From Zygnema cylindricum (lineage: Eukaryota > Streptophyta > Zygnematophyceae > Zygnematales > Zygnemataceae): DNA of 27,736 bases. The first letter of the stretch is position 1; every line of letters starts with the position of its first letter. A program made the translations under genes and the position numbers. Positions 1 through 11,400 of this stretch are shown piece after piece. The stretch is taken from the NCBI GenBank assembly GCA_037447655.1, contig JBBHKE010003488.1:1-27736 (forward strand). Reading direction: 5' to 3'. The notes beneath the pieces were generated by a model. The model saw only the letters and a program-made list of their open reading frames with translations, had not been told where the DNA came from and did not search any database.

Positions 1-238
1 GTTAGGAATTAATTAGAGTTAAAGTATGCGACAGTGTACGAATTGTCAGAATTTGTACTTTTACCTATATTACTGTGAATATCCTCTCGACAAATCAGCT
101 GTACCCATATTGGCGTTCGCTGAAAAATTAGTGTATAACTTTTTTTTCAAACAAAATCTAAGTCACAATTAGTGTACATGACACTAAATTATTCTACACA
201 CTAATAATTTCTACACGCTAAATACGATCGACGGTGTA
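1..238. mobile_element. TIR element A, right part only
   Basis: This is the right-hand part of a non-autonomous DNA element cut by the window edge. It ends in GATCGACGGTGTA, a variant of the right TIR of the neighbouring element B. It shares interior motifs with B's right half: 'acgaattgtcaga', 'catattactgt', and paired ttagtgt/acactaa motifs before the terminus. It has no coding potential. The orientation matches B, so the two are head-to-tail copies separated by only 8 bp. The family is inferred from structure, not from a database. Confidence 0.5.
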
Positions 239-255
239 CTGTACAGTACACCGTC
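230..255. repeat. 26-bp perfect palindrome at the A/B junction
   Basis: GACGGTGTACTG followed by its exact reverse complement gives 26 bp of perfect dyad symmetry; imperfect symmetry extends further on both sides. It is explained by the right TIR of element A facing the left TIR of element B across the 8-bp spacer CTGTACAG. Confidence 0.85.
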
Positions 256-800
256 AATCGCTATTAGAGTATATAACGCCAATTCGGTGCCCTTTTTTCA
301 AGAAAAAAAACCCGAAATACAATCCATAATTCTATTTTTTCCATTATTCTAATTAGGGTTTTTTTTCAATTAGCGTTAATAATGGAAGTACACTGCGATG
401 GAAATAGTGTGACGTACGGACAGGATATTACCGTACGAAATGGTACTTTTTGAATTACAAAGGCATAAAAAGACACTTAACATTATTGCACACACATGTG
501 AATGTGCACTGGAAGAAAGAGATGCAAACTCGTCGAAAAAAATCACGTTCTCATATGCTCGTCCGTCGACCGTGTGAACAGCGCGACCGCGTACGAATTG
601 TCAGATTTTGTACGAATACACATATTACTGTAGACATTGAAAGGGCGGGTATTTATTATTCAGGACAACCCAAATTGCAGTTAGGGATTAATTAGTATAT
701 ATATTTTTTTTCAAAAAAAAAAAATCCCGATTAGTGTTAATAACACTAATTTGTTTTTTACGCTATTTATTCCTTTACTCTAATAGCGATTGACGGTGTA
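247..800. mobile_element. TIR element B (MITE-like, TA-flanked)
   Basis: A 554-bp element bounded by perfect 25-bp inverted repeats at 247-271 and 776-800 (outer part TACACCGTCAATCGC). If the outer TA is a target-site duplication, the element proper runs 249-798 and resembles the TA-inserting Tc1/mariner or Stowaway type of MITE. The interior is AT-rich, with a 21-bp near-palindrome at 730-750 (attagtgtta/taacactaat) and no credible protein. It lies upstream of the flotillin exon, probably inside that gene's last intron. Confidence 0.7.
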
Positions 801-1340
801 GTACAAGTTCGCTGAAAAGTGCGAAAAAGTGTGTCCGGATTCGAATTGTATGGTTTTGGTGCGTATGGAATGATGTATGGAATGTTTATTGTAACCGTTT
901 TGTGCGGCTTCGTTGAATTCGAGTTTAAAATTTTATATTACGATATGGCCGCATTTTTCGCACTTAAATAACTACAGTACAGTAGACACCTTAGAGCGTC
1001 TCGTTGGGTCCATGTTTGGAAATGTGTGAAATTTCAAAGTGTCAGGTTTGAACAACATGTTGCCTTAATAATGTGAGGTTCAAATTCAAAACTCTCAAAT
1101 TTTAGTAAAAACGTTAAAACTAGAGAAAGAAAACCTGCAAATCTTTAAACCTTAAGGTGAGTTTGTCTCCTTTCTTTGACGCTAAACTGAAATGTTTTAG
1201 TGGTTTATGATTGTCACTAAAAAGAATTGATGACCAACAAAGGTAAAAGACCAAAATCCCAAAGGACTAAAAACACAACAAAGGTGGTTTAAAAGCCCTC
1301 GGAACCATCGCTAATTTTGTTATGTCGCATTTTGTCACAG
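801..1340. other. AT-rich stretch before flotillin exon, no gene seen
   Basis: No reading frame here resembles the part of flotillin that should precede the exon at 1341, and all three frames are interrupted near the donor-like site at 1154 (AAG/GTGAGT). It is probably intron, ending in the 3' splice site TTTTGTCACAG at 1340. It contains a TACAGTACAGTA motif at 973-984, like those in the TE-rich right half. Confidence 0.4.
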
Positions 1341-1655
1341 GCGTTATCTTTCGACAACGACCATGGCGCGACTCTCCAATACTTAATGATTGAAAGAGGA
1401 TTATTCAAAGAACTCGCCCAAAGAAGCGCCGAAGCAGTCCAAGGATTAAACCCTAAAATAAACGTGTGGACCACAGGAAGCGGAGAAAACGGCGGGGAAA
1501 ACGGAATCGGGGGTGTAAATCCCTCTATGAAGCCGATACACGATATTTTTCAGTCGTTGCCGCCACTTCTCAGCTCGATTCAAGAACAAACCGGAATTTC
1601 CGGACCGGCTTGGCTTTCTTCGCCAAATCTTGGGACTATTGATGTGAAAGAATAG
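1341..1655 (+). CDS. FLOT-like: Flotillin-like protein, C-terminal exon (partial)
   Basis: Flotillins are SPFH/band-7 membrane scaffold proteins that oligomerise at the cytosolic face of plasma-membrane microdomains and act in endocytosis and signalling. The exon starts after a GTCACAG acceptor and encodes 104 residues to a TAG stop. Blocks typical of the C-terminus of plant flotillins are visible: YLMIERGLFKELAQ (plant form FLMI..G.FQEIA), AVQGLNPKINVWT (AV.GLQPKISIWT), then a Gly/Asn-rich linker, a Met-Lys, FQSLPPLLSSIQEQTG (YKMLPPLFKTVHEQTG) and PAWL. The SPFH domain and coiled-coil exons are not present and should lie left of the window. The exon reads in phase 0 from GCG and is intact. 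The gene is convergent with the TCP11-like gene. The family assignment rests on recalled plant flotillin sequences. Confidence 0.85.
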   Translation, partial: ALSFDNDHGATLQYLMIERGLFKELAQRSAEAVQGLNPKINVWTTGSGENGGENGIGGVNPSMKPIHDIFQSLPPLLSSIQEQTGISGPAWLSSPNLGTIDVKE

Positions 1656-1679
1656 TCTGAGAGGTTTATGTGAGAAACT

Positions 1680-1768
1680 CTTAAAAAACCCTTAAAAAAC
1701 CGTAAAAAACCGTAAAAAAACCATATAAAAACCGTAAAAAAACCCTTAAAAAACCGTAAAAAACCGGT
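1680..1768. repeat. A-rich minisatellite (CCGTAAAAAA)n
   Basis: Immediately 3' of the flotillin stop, about eight imperfect copies of a roughly 10-bp unit (ccgtaaaaaa, cccttaaaaaa) run in tandem. They probably fall in the 3' UTR or just after it. A similar low-complexity sequence (aaaaacggact variants) occurs at about 24000-24075. Confidence 0.7.
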
Positions 1769-2880
1769 CCTGAAGATACGAGGTACTACTAACTAGCTCA
1801 TTAGTCGGAGGAAAGTTGTTAATTTTTTGGATAAGGGTGGGATGCTTTTGTTCTAAAGTTTGTTGGATCCTAGGAATTAACGGGTTTATAGAAATTCCGT
1901 GTTTGGTTGATATTATTTTTTGTTTTTCCATAATCTACCTCTTCTAATTTTTTTTAATTAGATCCATGTATGTATATGTAAAATAGTATGGGGATGTTGT
2001 GGCGAGGAAAGTACAATTGGAAACATTATTTTTTGTATTTTCAATGGCTTTTGGTGCCATGCATGCTTGTATGGACGTGCATAACTTTGTAAATGTCCAT
2101 TGGCCTTCCCCTTTTTGTTTTTTTCTTCCTTTTTCTTTTTAGTATTTCTGAACTGTACATTGTTATTCGTTAACTGCTATAAGTATTACCAGCATCATCA
2201 ACTCAATATTTTTTTGTTGAACTTTAAACCAAGATAACCAGCCAATCACGAATGCCCATTATAGTTTATATTTTTGGTTAGTTTGAGGATATGTATAGGC
2301 TAGAAAATACTTTAAATTCCAAATAAATGCCTGTATATATGAGATACAACAGGCCGACTAATCAGATGCAATCAAGGTTCGTTCTCTTGATTCAGTTTCA
2401 CTTTTTAATTTCTCATACTAAAGCAATTACAAGCGTGTGCATACCCAAAAACTTTTTTCAATTTAAGTTGCTTGCATTACAGTTCGTAGAGCGCCACTAA
2501 AAAAAAATCTTTGATTTAACCACTTATGTAGTCATGAATGTCCACATAACATATAAAGCCAAATCATGTATGTAATCGTCATTTTGTAGGACACACTATT
2601 ATGTTTTATGCCCATAAGTTCGACGAAAAGATACTTGTAGCTTGGGCTTTCTTGCAGTGATTATCAGATGAAAAAACAGTCACAAAAAACTGATATGATT
2701 CTACAACTCATATTGATTTATTTCTTTTTTTCCTAAACTCCTTTTATCCTGATATACTGGTTGATGAAGAAGCTCTGGCGACATCAAAGAACCCATTCAA
2801 ACAGAAGTGGTTAAATCAAAGATTTACTGTATATGGTACCTATATTACCTTAGAAGTTAATATTGCTGACTGGCATATTT
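1769..2880. other. AT-rich intergenic DNA, no gene seen
   Basis: No reading frame of convincing composition on either strand. Expected to contain the rest of the flotillin 3' flank. No structured repeats were recognised. Confidence 0.4.
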
Positions 2881-2884
2881 ATTG

Positions 2885-3070
2885 CAGACAATACAGTATG
2901 ACTTCGTCTTCAAATGGTCAAAATTCATAAGAAAACACGATGGTAAACAATCTGAGTACATGGGAACCCAAAAAAAAAAGGGGGGGAAAAAACGTAACGA
3001 AAACCGAACGCGAATGGAAGAAAACAAAAAGGAAAAACACATTGAAAGGAAAAAAAAAGAAAACACTATT
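2885..3070 (+). repeat. Dispersed repeat R, copy 1
   Basis: The core CGATGGTAAACAATCTGAGT at 2939-2958 followed by ACATGGGAAC recurs at 4009-4044 in the same orientation and at 3550-3584 inverted. The flank is extremely A-rich. Boundaries are approximate and the open frames through it are low-complexity artefacts. Confidence 0.5.
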
Positions 3071-3227
3071 TAAGGCAAATCAACTAAAGACATTAAAAGG
3101 GACAAGTAGCACAAAAACAACCACATATTCCATCAGATATCATCTATTTTGACAGCAAAACCGTGAATCGAAGGGACCAAAAACAGGTACAACGAGCTTG
3201 TTTCAGGAGCTGTTCAATATGCACTAA

Positions 3228-3378
3228 TGTTTAATAAAAACTTTTGCAAATGGAGAATAGTGTCACTAAAAAGGCTACTTTTGAACTCTGCAAGACTAAG
3301 ATGGTGAGGGTTCACAAAGCAATTATGTGTAAGCTGTGAACGCTACACCGCTAATCGTTATTACTGTTAATTCTTTTT
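3228..3378 (+). repeat. 151-bp direct repeat, copy D1
   Basis: This segment recurs at 3616-3766 with about six mismatches (roughly 96% identical). The pair defines a duplicated unit with a 388-bp period, present about 1.4 times. The segment ends inside a TIR of the CACCGCTAATCG family (about 3350-3370), so D1 carries a solo element end. Confidence 0.85.
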
Positions 3379-3388
3379 AGTTATTTAA

Positions 3389-3600
3389 TTGGGTTGCGGT
3401 TGGGATTGTAGTTCTGGCTTTGTCAATTGTCGTGCTTTTCATTTTGAGTTTGGGTGCTTTTATTTTCCTTGTTGTTGTTTTCTTTTTGTTTTTGTTGTGC
3501 TGTTATTTTATTCCCCTGCTGGTAGTTTTTCAGTTTCGGCCATGCCACCCCTTTTGTACCCCCGGACTCAGATGGTTTACCATCGTGCTTTTTAATTTAT
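3389..3600 (-). repeat. Dispersed repeat R, copy 2 (inverted)
   Basis: The reverse complement contains CGATGGTAAACCATCTGAGT followed by TCCG and, further on, GAAACTGAAAAACTA. It therefore matches the copy at 4009-4080 in opposite orientation. The + strand here is T-rich and encodes only a low-complexity hydrophobic frame, which is not considered a gene. Confidence 0.6.
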
Positions 3601-3615
3601 CCTTCTTCCTCCTGT

Positions 3616-3766
3616 TGTTTAATAAAAACTTTTGCAAATGGAGAATAGTGTCACAAAAAAGGCTACTTTTGCACTCTGCAAGACTAAGATGGTGAGGGTT
3701 CACAAAGCAATTATGTGTAAGCTGTGATCACTACACCGCTAATCGTTATTGCTGTTAATTCTTTTT
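3616..3766 (+). repeat. 151-bp direct repeat, copy D2
   Basis: Second copy of D1. Its 3' part forms the left arm of the fold-back element that follows, so the duplication happened after insertion of the element or copied its left end. Confidence 0.85.
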
Positions 3767-3949
3767 TGTCATCTTAAAACATCTTCTTCATGCACACTTG
3801 TCGGATAGTCAATCTGATGGTTACTAGTGGAAGGCAAGATTTTCACCTTCCTATTGGCATCCTCTGATTGACAATCCGACAAATGTGCACGGAGAAACGA
3901 TGCTTTAAATGGAGAAGAAAAAGTTTAACACCAATAACGATTAGCGGTG
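3734..3949. mobile_element. Fold-back MITE, 216 bp, TA-flanked
   Basis: The ends are long inverted repeats beginning CACCGCTAATCGTTATTG, flanked by TA on both sides (3732-3733 and 3950-3951); symmetry continues outward to CACTACACCG. The interior is also inverted: the arm with 'cacacttgtcggatagtcaatc' pairs with the one carrying 'gattgacaatccgacaaatgtg', then 'ggaaggc.agattttc' with its partner. The whole element can therefore fold as one imperfect hairpin. The TIR is related to that of element B (CACCGTCAATCGCTATTA). No coding capacity. Confidence 0.75.
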
Positions 3950-3984
3950 TAGTGTCCACAGTACACTATTTAACAAAAAAAAAA

Positions 3985-4110
3985 TGGGGTTGACTTTATC
4001 AAAAAGCGCGATGGTAAACCATCTGAGTCCATGGGAACAAAAAGAGGCGGCAATGCAAAAACTGAAAAACTACATGTGAAGGGAAGCAAACAAAAAGGAT
4101 AAGCAAGGCA
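3985..4110 (+). repeat. Dispersed repeat R, copy 3
   Basis: Core at 4009-4044 (CGATGGTAAACCATCTGAGT followed by CCATGGGAAC), the same orientation as copy 1 and opposite to copy 2. It directly follows the fold-back element. Outer limits are approximate. Confidence 0.55.
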
Positions 4111-4908
4111 AAAGCAACGAACATACAAATCCGGCGTCACAAAAGCCCACAGTTTTCTTTCACAAACCTCCAACGCTTCCCATTCTTTCTAGATCGACAT
4201 AGTAACAAAAAGGGAACATCGCAAGCTTACACAATGGATGAGAAGAATTGGGGCATTTAATCAAATGCAACATGAAAAATCGGTTTTCATCTTTCAAACA
4301 TTTTGCACCCAACACCAACACTTACCAAAGTCAAACACATATCAACGTGCACCTTATTGTCCAATCGCATTCCAAATGCTGTAATTGTATTCTCGATCAC
4401 CCAACACACTTTCCAGTGACAGTTTTTCATCGACATAAAAACAGACCATGGTGACAGAAATCGAGAATTTGCTCAAATTTAAAAGTGAATTAGAAAGGTC
4501 ATCATTTCTGTACCGCGCGATTCACAACCATAGCAACTAACTTGTCCTTCCCTTGTCTTTTCCTGGAACTACCATACACAATCCTGTACAAAATTTCCAC
4601 ATCGAACGCTGCAAAAGTTCAACTGGAAAACCTAATCGGCACAAATCCCAACAAAGAACTGTTTGCTATTACACTATACACATTCATTTCCCCATCGCCG
4701 TATCGCTTACAATCAGAAACTAAAAAACTAGAACTTTTGCGATAACACTTTTGCATCGATGTCAATTGCACAAAAACGAACTGAAAGAAGAGGAAAGGCG
4801 AACAGACAAAAGATAGATATCCTATGTCGCTTGTCCTCCGCACTTTTTCCCTATACATATTTGACTTGAATATTGAGATATTTCTGGGTCAAAAAGTCTC
4901 ACAATACC
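4111..4908. other. 3' flank of the TCP11-like gene, no other gene seen
   Basis: AT-rich sequence with only short, compositionally poor frames. It should contain the 3' UTR and polyadenylation region of the minus-strand gene that stops at 4909, but I could not pick a polyadenylation signal with confidence. Confidence 0.4.
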
Positions 4909-5416
4909 TCATGATACCGAAGAAAACGATTCAACAAGAGGTTTATACCAGGGTTCATGTACATAAACAGTCACTTCTGCAACTTTCTCGATTTCCTCAG
5001 AAAGGCTGACAACGTCCTCCAGTAAAGAAGCCCCTCCGCCCTTTTTCAAGAAAAACTGCGCAGCTTTCACACCCACATTCCTTGTCCCAAGCAGGAGTGC
5101 CCTTAAAGCACTGGCAATCATTGCCGATACACGGACAAAAATGACATCATCGGGCGTGAGAGCTTTCGTAAGAAGCCTCTTCATCATTTCTTTGTCAGGA
5201 GAAGGCATTCCTGTGGCAGTGGACGGCTTGGTTTCTTTCTCACCGTTGTTTGCGACCTTCACCGAAAACGAAAAGGCTAAAATTTCCGCAATCCGATCCA
5301 TATTTGCCACGGGAGACTTGAGAAGCTCAGGAAGCTTTGTTCGTGTGAATTCAAGAGCGCCTTCTACTTGATCAGACGACAGAAAATTTGTCCCGACCAT
5401 TCGAACCAACAACAGC
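4909..5416 (-). CDS. TCP11-like: TCP11-like exon 14 (C-terminus, residues 1452-1620)
   Basis: 508 nt from acceptor TTGTCTCCAG to a TGA stop. Carries LLLVRMVGTNFLSS, LTKALTPDDVIFVRVSAMIA, SALRALLLGTRNVGVKAA and VAEVTVYVHEPWYKPLVES. Plant proteins end similarly (..VTVSVHGPWYEQL). The reading frame is intact. Confidence 0.9.
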
Positions 5417-8400
5417 CTGGAGACAATGAACCAGTATTAGTTACAACAGTCATCACACGATAGCCATAGTCTCATGGAAATACCATGTAAGAGCAATTCC
5501 TTCCGAACTCGTTAACAAAAAACTGATAATGGTCATAACCCGGTTATGTTATCACACATGTTGATCTAAATCTCATGGAGATCGACTCCAACGACACTAC
5601 AAGATTAAGAATTCCGTATGACAAATTAAAAGAATGCCAAAAAAAACATGTGCATAGAGACTTATACATGCAGTTCTCTTATTTATATTAATATTTTTAT
5701 TTTCTGGTTCACTCTCTGTCAACAAAGAAACCACCCTAGTTCAGGCATTCAATTTTCATTTGACCAGGATTGGTTATACTTACGCTTCCAGTCTTTAAAT
5801 ATTGTAGAATAAGACCATAGTATTAGTTTGAATTCTACTAAATGTGGTCATACTGTTGAAATACACAAGGAACAGGAGCACTCAAAACTATCTTTAAGTG
5901 AAAGACAAAACAGAACCTATCAAATTGATTGCAGCTAATGCTCAAATGGAAGACAGGAGAAAGGTTCAGTAAACAAAAAGCTTATCTTACTGTGATGAGT
6001 CCAATGAACACCAAAACCTTATGGGCAGCTTTTCAGACAAAATGGGGAACAAATAGAACATCTTTACTGGAAAGGTTCACCTATATACAATAGTAGCTCA
6101 CCGCCTCAGTATACAAATTAATGTAAGATATTTCCCCTTCAGCCCTCTGAATACCAAACTCACAGATTCACAGACTTCTTTTATTATATTCTTCTATCAA
6201 CAATCCAAAAAAATTCTGCGCTATTAGGCCAAATTCTGGTGAAAAACGTTACCCAATTGCAGTAAGAAGAATATGTTGAAAATCATTCTGAAGATTCCGA
6301 ATTCGCATCAAGTCCAGTCTAAAAGTCTCCGGTACATTCTCCTCAGTTGTACCATTTGGACTTGTTATGATCTGAATCAATCCGAGACGTACAATCGCAG
6401 TGGTCGATCCCCAATCTGTCGGCTGATTACGGTTCATCATCGGAACTGCAAAAAATAAAATAAAAAACACAATGAATTTCCACTGACATTGAAGGAACAC
6501 CAACCACAGGGGACTGGAAAACGGATGAATCCACAGTACAGTTTTCTGCATATGGTAAAGCGCTATCGTCACTAGAGTCAAAGTTAAATGCATTTATTGT
6601 ACTAAACTCAGAAATACATGTTTTCCTTGACCGACTCAGAGCTACCAACATACGATGACGGACAGTATAAATGAAGAAGACCAAATGGTCATTGATATAT
6701 CAAAGCTAATAGAATAATCAAGCAAGTGAAATCGAACAAAAACAAAAGAAAAATATTTCTTGCACTTCAAGCTAAACAGAAAGAAATGACATTATACAAG
6801 CATCCAGAAACGACTTTTGCATCTTTCATGTGACAAAAGACACGTCATTTAGAAAGATTTCTATCATATAACTAACCTTTCCCAAATGTATCAACAATAA
6901 AACCAGCCTCCATCCTCTTCGATTCATATCCTTTTGCTACCTTTCCTCCTGTCTTCATACTTGCCATTGTCCCTAACAACAAACTGTTTTCATCTCGGCT
7001 CGAACCCAAAGTTCCACAGCTTTCATAACTCGAGAATACCCCTTTTCCCTTGGAACCATCCACACAAGATTCTGAAACGGAAACTGAAACAGAAGGGCCT
7101 GTGTCTGTATATGTGACCAACCGTACTGCCTCTTCTAGTTCTTGTTTTGCCGAAAGAGTTATCTCTTTAGCACTAACCAGCCAAGAGAATGTTTTTGGAA
7201 GCTTCACAGATACTTCTTTCCCAGAGTAATTCAACTTTTGGTCTCCGTTAAAACTTGGCAACAAATTTTCCCCGGCAGCAGCGTATTCTGTTCCTTTGTT
7301 GGACAAGCCAATGTTGGATGCGGAGTGTGAATCTGAGGGTAACAGTTTGAATCGTTTAGTAAATCGGTCACGTTGAAAGTTTACTCCATGTTGTCCTTGG
7401 ACAAAGCTTACAAGTCGTGACAGTTGAAACTGTTTTACATCACGTTTTAAGATCTGTAGCACCAGAACAAACCCGGAACATAGAAAGGAGTCGGTTAGAC
7501 AATTTCGGAACATAGGAACACAAAAAAAAAAAAAAACAACACGGTATTTTAACATACAGACCTGGGTCAAAGGGTAAGTTCCGGTAGCCACAGATGAAAT
7601 TAAAATGATTGATGACATCACAGAAGCAAAAACGAAAAGAGCATCTACAAAGAAACAACTCTGCTGGTTTCCATATGTTGAAAAATAACTGCTCGACTTA
7701 TCTGAACGAAATTATCCGGCTCATATCAACTGCCCTAATATTTCTATCTCCTGATTTGACAGTCCAAAATTCTCAAACTCCGACGATCTTCGCCCCAACC
7801 TTACCTTTAACTGCTCAAACATAAACCAAAGACCTTTTGTTATAGCCGACGCAAATGTTTTTCTCGCTCCTTTCAAATCCAATGCAGCGACATCAGCTGC
7901 CAGCTCAGCAAGTACTTTTTGGTAAGCTTGTTCGCTCTCGGTATCACGTGCAGGGGCTCCAAGACGAAGAAAAATTCCCGAAACGTAATCAAGAATTTGA
8001 CGAAGATAGTTAAAGTCGAAGCTGCCCGAATTCAATATCTGCACATAATAACATTTCACAAGAAATGCAATGATAATAAGAGATAAAAAAGAATTGAGGC
8101 AGCATGCGAAACAGACAGTAATAAAGAGTCAAAAATTTGGAAAGTGACATCGTTACAGTTCCCAGATAACCAAGCATGGTATATTTCCAATATGAAGGAC
8201 ATACAAAATTGCACGCTGAAAGAAAAAAAAAAAGTTATAATTACAGTACACATGCATAATCATCTCCATTATAAAAGGATTGACTAAAAAGAAAGAATTA
8301 GCACATTAGTCGAGACACTTAAGAATTTCAACTTTCAGAACGTTTAAATGTCTTGCGAATTGTATTGCCCTTACAGCTTAGAAACAAAATTATTTCAGGC

Positions 8401-11400
8401 AAAAATTGTCCGAGATTTGCTGTCTAAATTAAACACATTTCTATACCTGACCAAGAATTTCTAGATCGAGGTTGTCTCGTAGCTCAGATTGCCAGCTGGC
8501 AGGAGATAATGCCTCCAACTCGTTCCGCAGCTCCAAGACGAGATCAATGATCGGTTGTGTTTGAGGAGGATCTTCAAGAAGATGGTCGCGAAAGACATCC
8601 CAAAACGCATTTTCCACCACTTTCCGTGCCTCAACCTGCAATATACGTTTAGCAGGGTATCATAGAATGGCAGGGAAAGGAGAAAACAACACATGAAGCG
8701 AAACTAAAGTTTAGACATACGAAGGGTGTTGAAAAAAAAGAAACAAGAAAGAAATACCCGATAGGCGAAATCAAGAAATAAGCAAAACCAGGAAGATATG
8801 GAACGCAAAACTTGAAAAAGGCAGATCAGACAAATGATAAACGAGACCGTTTTTTTTACCATAAAAAACAAGTAACCATGAAGGGATACCTATCCACAAT
8901 ACCTTTGATGTGAATGTATCTTGCCTAAAAACACTTAATGCACCGACACAAAGATCCATAAAAGTTCACAGCAAAAAAAATGATCAGAATCAGGAGCATC
9001 AAACGAAGGCATTATTTTTTTGAAAGAGATGACGAGGAGGGAAAACCAACAAGTGCACCACCTACCGAAATGTTTGCGATTGTCCTCTCTTCTTCTGTGC
9101 CCTCCAATAAAGGTCTGTCACCTGACATATTGATATGACTAGGCTTTTCTGATTTCTCCTTAACACCTGAATGCATATTCGCCTTTGCCCCGTAAAACAT
9201 CTCCTGTACCATCCTTTCCATTTCCTCGTCCGCGGGTTTCTCTTCTCCACCTTCTCTTTCCCCAGAAATTGATGCCTGCATTTTAGGACCAGAAGGTTGT
9301 GGTGGTTGCAAGGGAGACACCATATTGGAAGACTTCAAAACTGGAACAGTTTCCAGGACCTTTCCATCTCCGTTTAATGCCCCATTATGACCGGCACTGG
9401 AACTAATCTCCACAACTCCTGTTTTCCAGATTTTCCCGTCTTTAGAGACATCATTTTCGCTTATCGGCTCACCTTTTTCAGCTTTTTCCTCACCTTTCGC
9501 CGCAGTGGCCCTTAACACCTGTTTGGCCTTCGGCTCTGGAAACCTAAACAGTGATCTCCTTGTCTTATTTGTTGAAGGTGGCGGTGGTGCAGCAGGACGT
9601 CCTTTTCCCACATGTAAAGGTACAGTTTGTCCGGTCGGTCCTACCAAAGAAACAGCCTCACTACTATCATCACTACTCTCAACTGGAACAAGCGAAGAGG
9701 CAGTGGGGGGTTGAAGAGAACGACTGGTTGAGTGCATTTTTGAGGGAGGAGAGAAGGATAAGGCTCGACTTGAGGCTGTCAGACGAGAAGGGGAAGGGGA
9801 TGGAGAAGGAGAAGGAGAACCAGAAGACAAGGGAGAGGACGAAGGGGGGGAGGAAGAAACTTCCAGTTCCTCAAAAGCAGACAGAGGTGGATATCGGTTC
9901 CTGATTCTAGCCAATGCGGTTTCCATACGTGCCACACCTGGCCCTCCACACAGCCGGCGAAGGCGATCTCGAAGGAGCTGATGATCAATCTTTACCTGTT
10001 TGATCACAAACAAAAAGGAAATTCAGGGGTTCGATAGTCGCTAGTGGCTTCCTTCACAAGTTACATCTGACATTTCAATACTTTGCAAGAAAGAATAAAA
10101 TCTGGGATCCCTTCCCTGTAGCTCTCCCTCTCCCTCTCCCTCTGCCTCGTCCTCTCTCTCGTTCTCTCCGTTCTTTCTCCACCTCCCTCTACCTCTCCCT
10201 TACTGTGTCTAAGTACCATCAAAATGACGACCGAGGTGATAGATAACAATCGATTCACTTCTATCTTGAGTCATACAGGGTTGAAAGCATTAGAGAAAAG
10301 AAAAAGGCCTACAAGCAATAGAAAATCGGAGAAACATTAGGAAATAATGGCTTATGAAGAGGGCTGTGTTCGAGTATTACGGACCAAATGAGTACACAAA
10401 CTGAAATTTCATTGTCATCCCTTCAAAATCCCAAACAAATTACCACTCACACCCCACCTACCTTCCCCTCCCCTCCCTCTCCTTCCTCTCTCCCATTCCC
10501 ACTTATTCCTCGCCAAACTATCATTCATTTTCAAGCCACTTACTTGTCGCTTAATAGCCAAGAAGTCATGTGAATTAATAGAAAAAGCTGACATCCTCTC
10601 TCGACACTGAAGCATAGACTCCTCCAACTGACATGCAACGCCCACAAGATCCTCTCCTAGTACCTCGGCATCTTGAACCTGTTAAATACCCTCCAAACAT
10701 CTCATGAGAACTCAACCAATTTTATCAACGACATCAGTAACTTCATATCCTTGAACGTCAGGAAAACAAAATATAACATGGAATTGTGATTTCTAAAATC
10801 AGCCTATGTCCCAGTGTCTAGTGACCTCAACTTAACTTCCGAACCATGGTTAGAAACAAAATGTTTTCACAATAAATGTGCTGACAATCTAACCTCTAAT
10901 CCCCTTATTCTGATGACAGCCCTAAAACATACATCTTATATAAAGGAACACCCATCTTGACTAGGGCATTAACTAATAAAAAATGGTGCACTGTGAATCA
11001 CATAAAAAATTCAATCAAAATAAAGGCATGTGTCCGTTCCCAACAAGTACTCCTACGACGAAATTTCATGGAAAAAAAATTGACATGACGTTAAGTTTGT
11101 CGTTTTTACAGCAAAATATGGCATGGCCCTAAACCAAACAAGTTGTTGAAGAAAAGTCAAAATCAAAAAGGTGAAAAGGAGGACTAATCGGTACCTTCCA
11201 CTTCACAAAAAGTTCAAGATAGTCAGACCAAGCATCATCAAATGCTAACAATCGCTCAGCGAATGGGCGTCTTGATGATCTCCCATCTGTCACTTCATGG
11301 AGTTCTCTAGATAAAGGTGAGTCAAACAGAGAAGAACTGTTTTGCGTGGGAGAACTCGGAGCTGACTTAATCAGGTCCAGGTTCAAAACGGGTGTAATTG

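Noticed and set aside
3389-3695. Hydrophobic frames rich in Phe, Leu and Val that look like membrane proteins
   Set aside because: They lie in the T-rich strand of repeat R copy 2; other copies of the repeat do not preserve the frames.
7721-7804. Continuation of the exon 11 frame to a stop at 7721
   Set aside because: A good donor AAAG/GTAAGG at 7804 keeps phase with exon 12, and residues past it no longer resemble TCP11 proteins.
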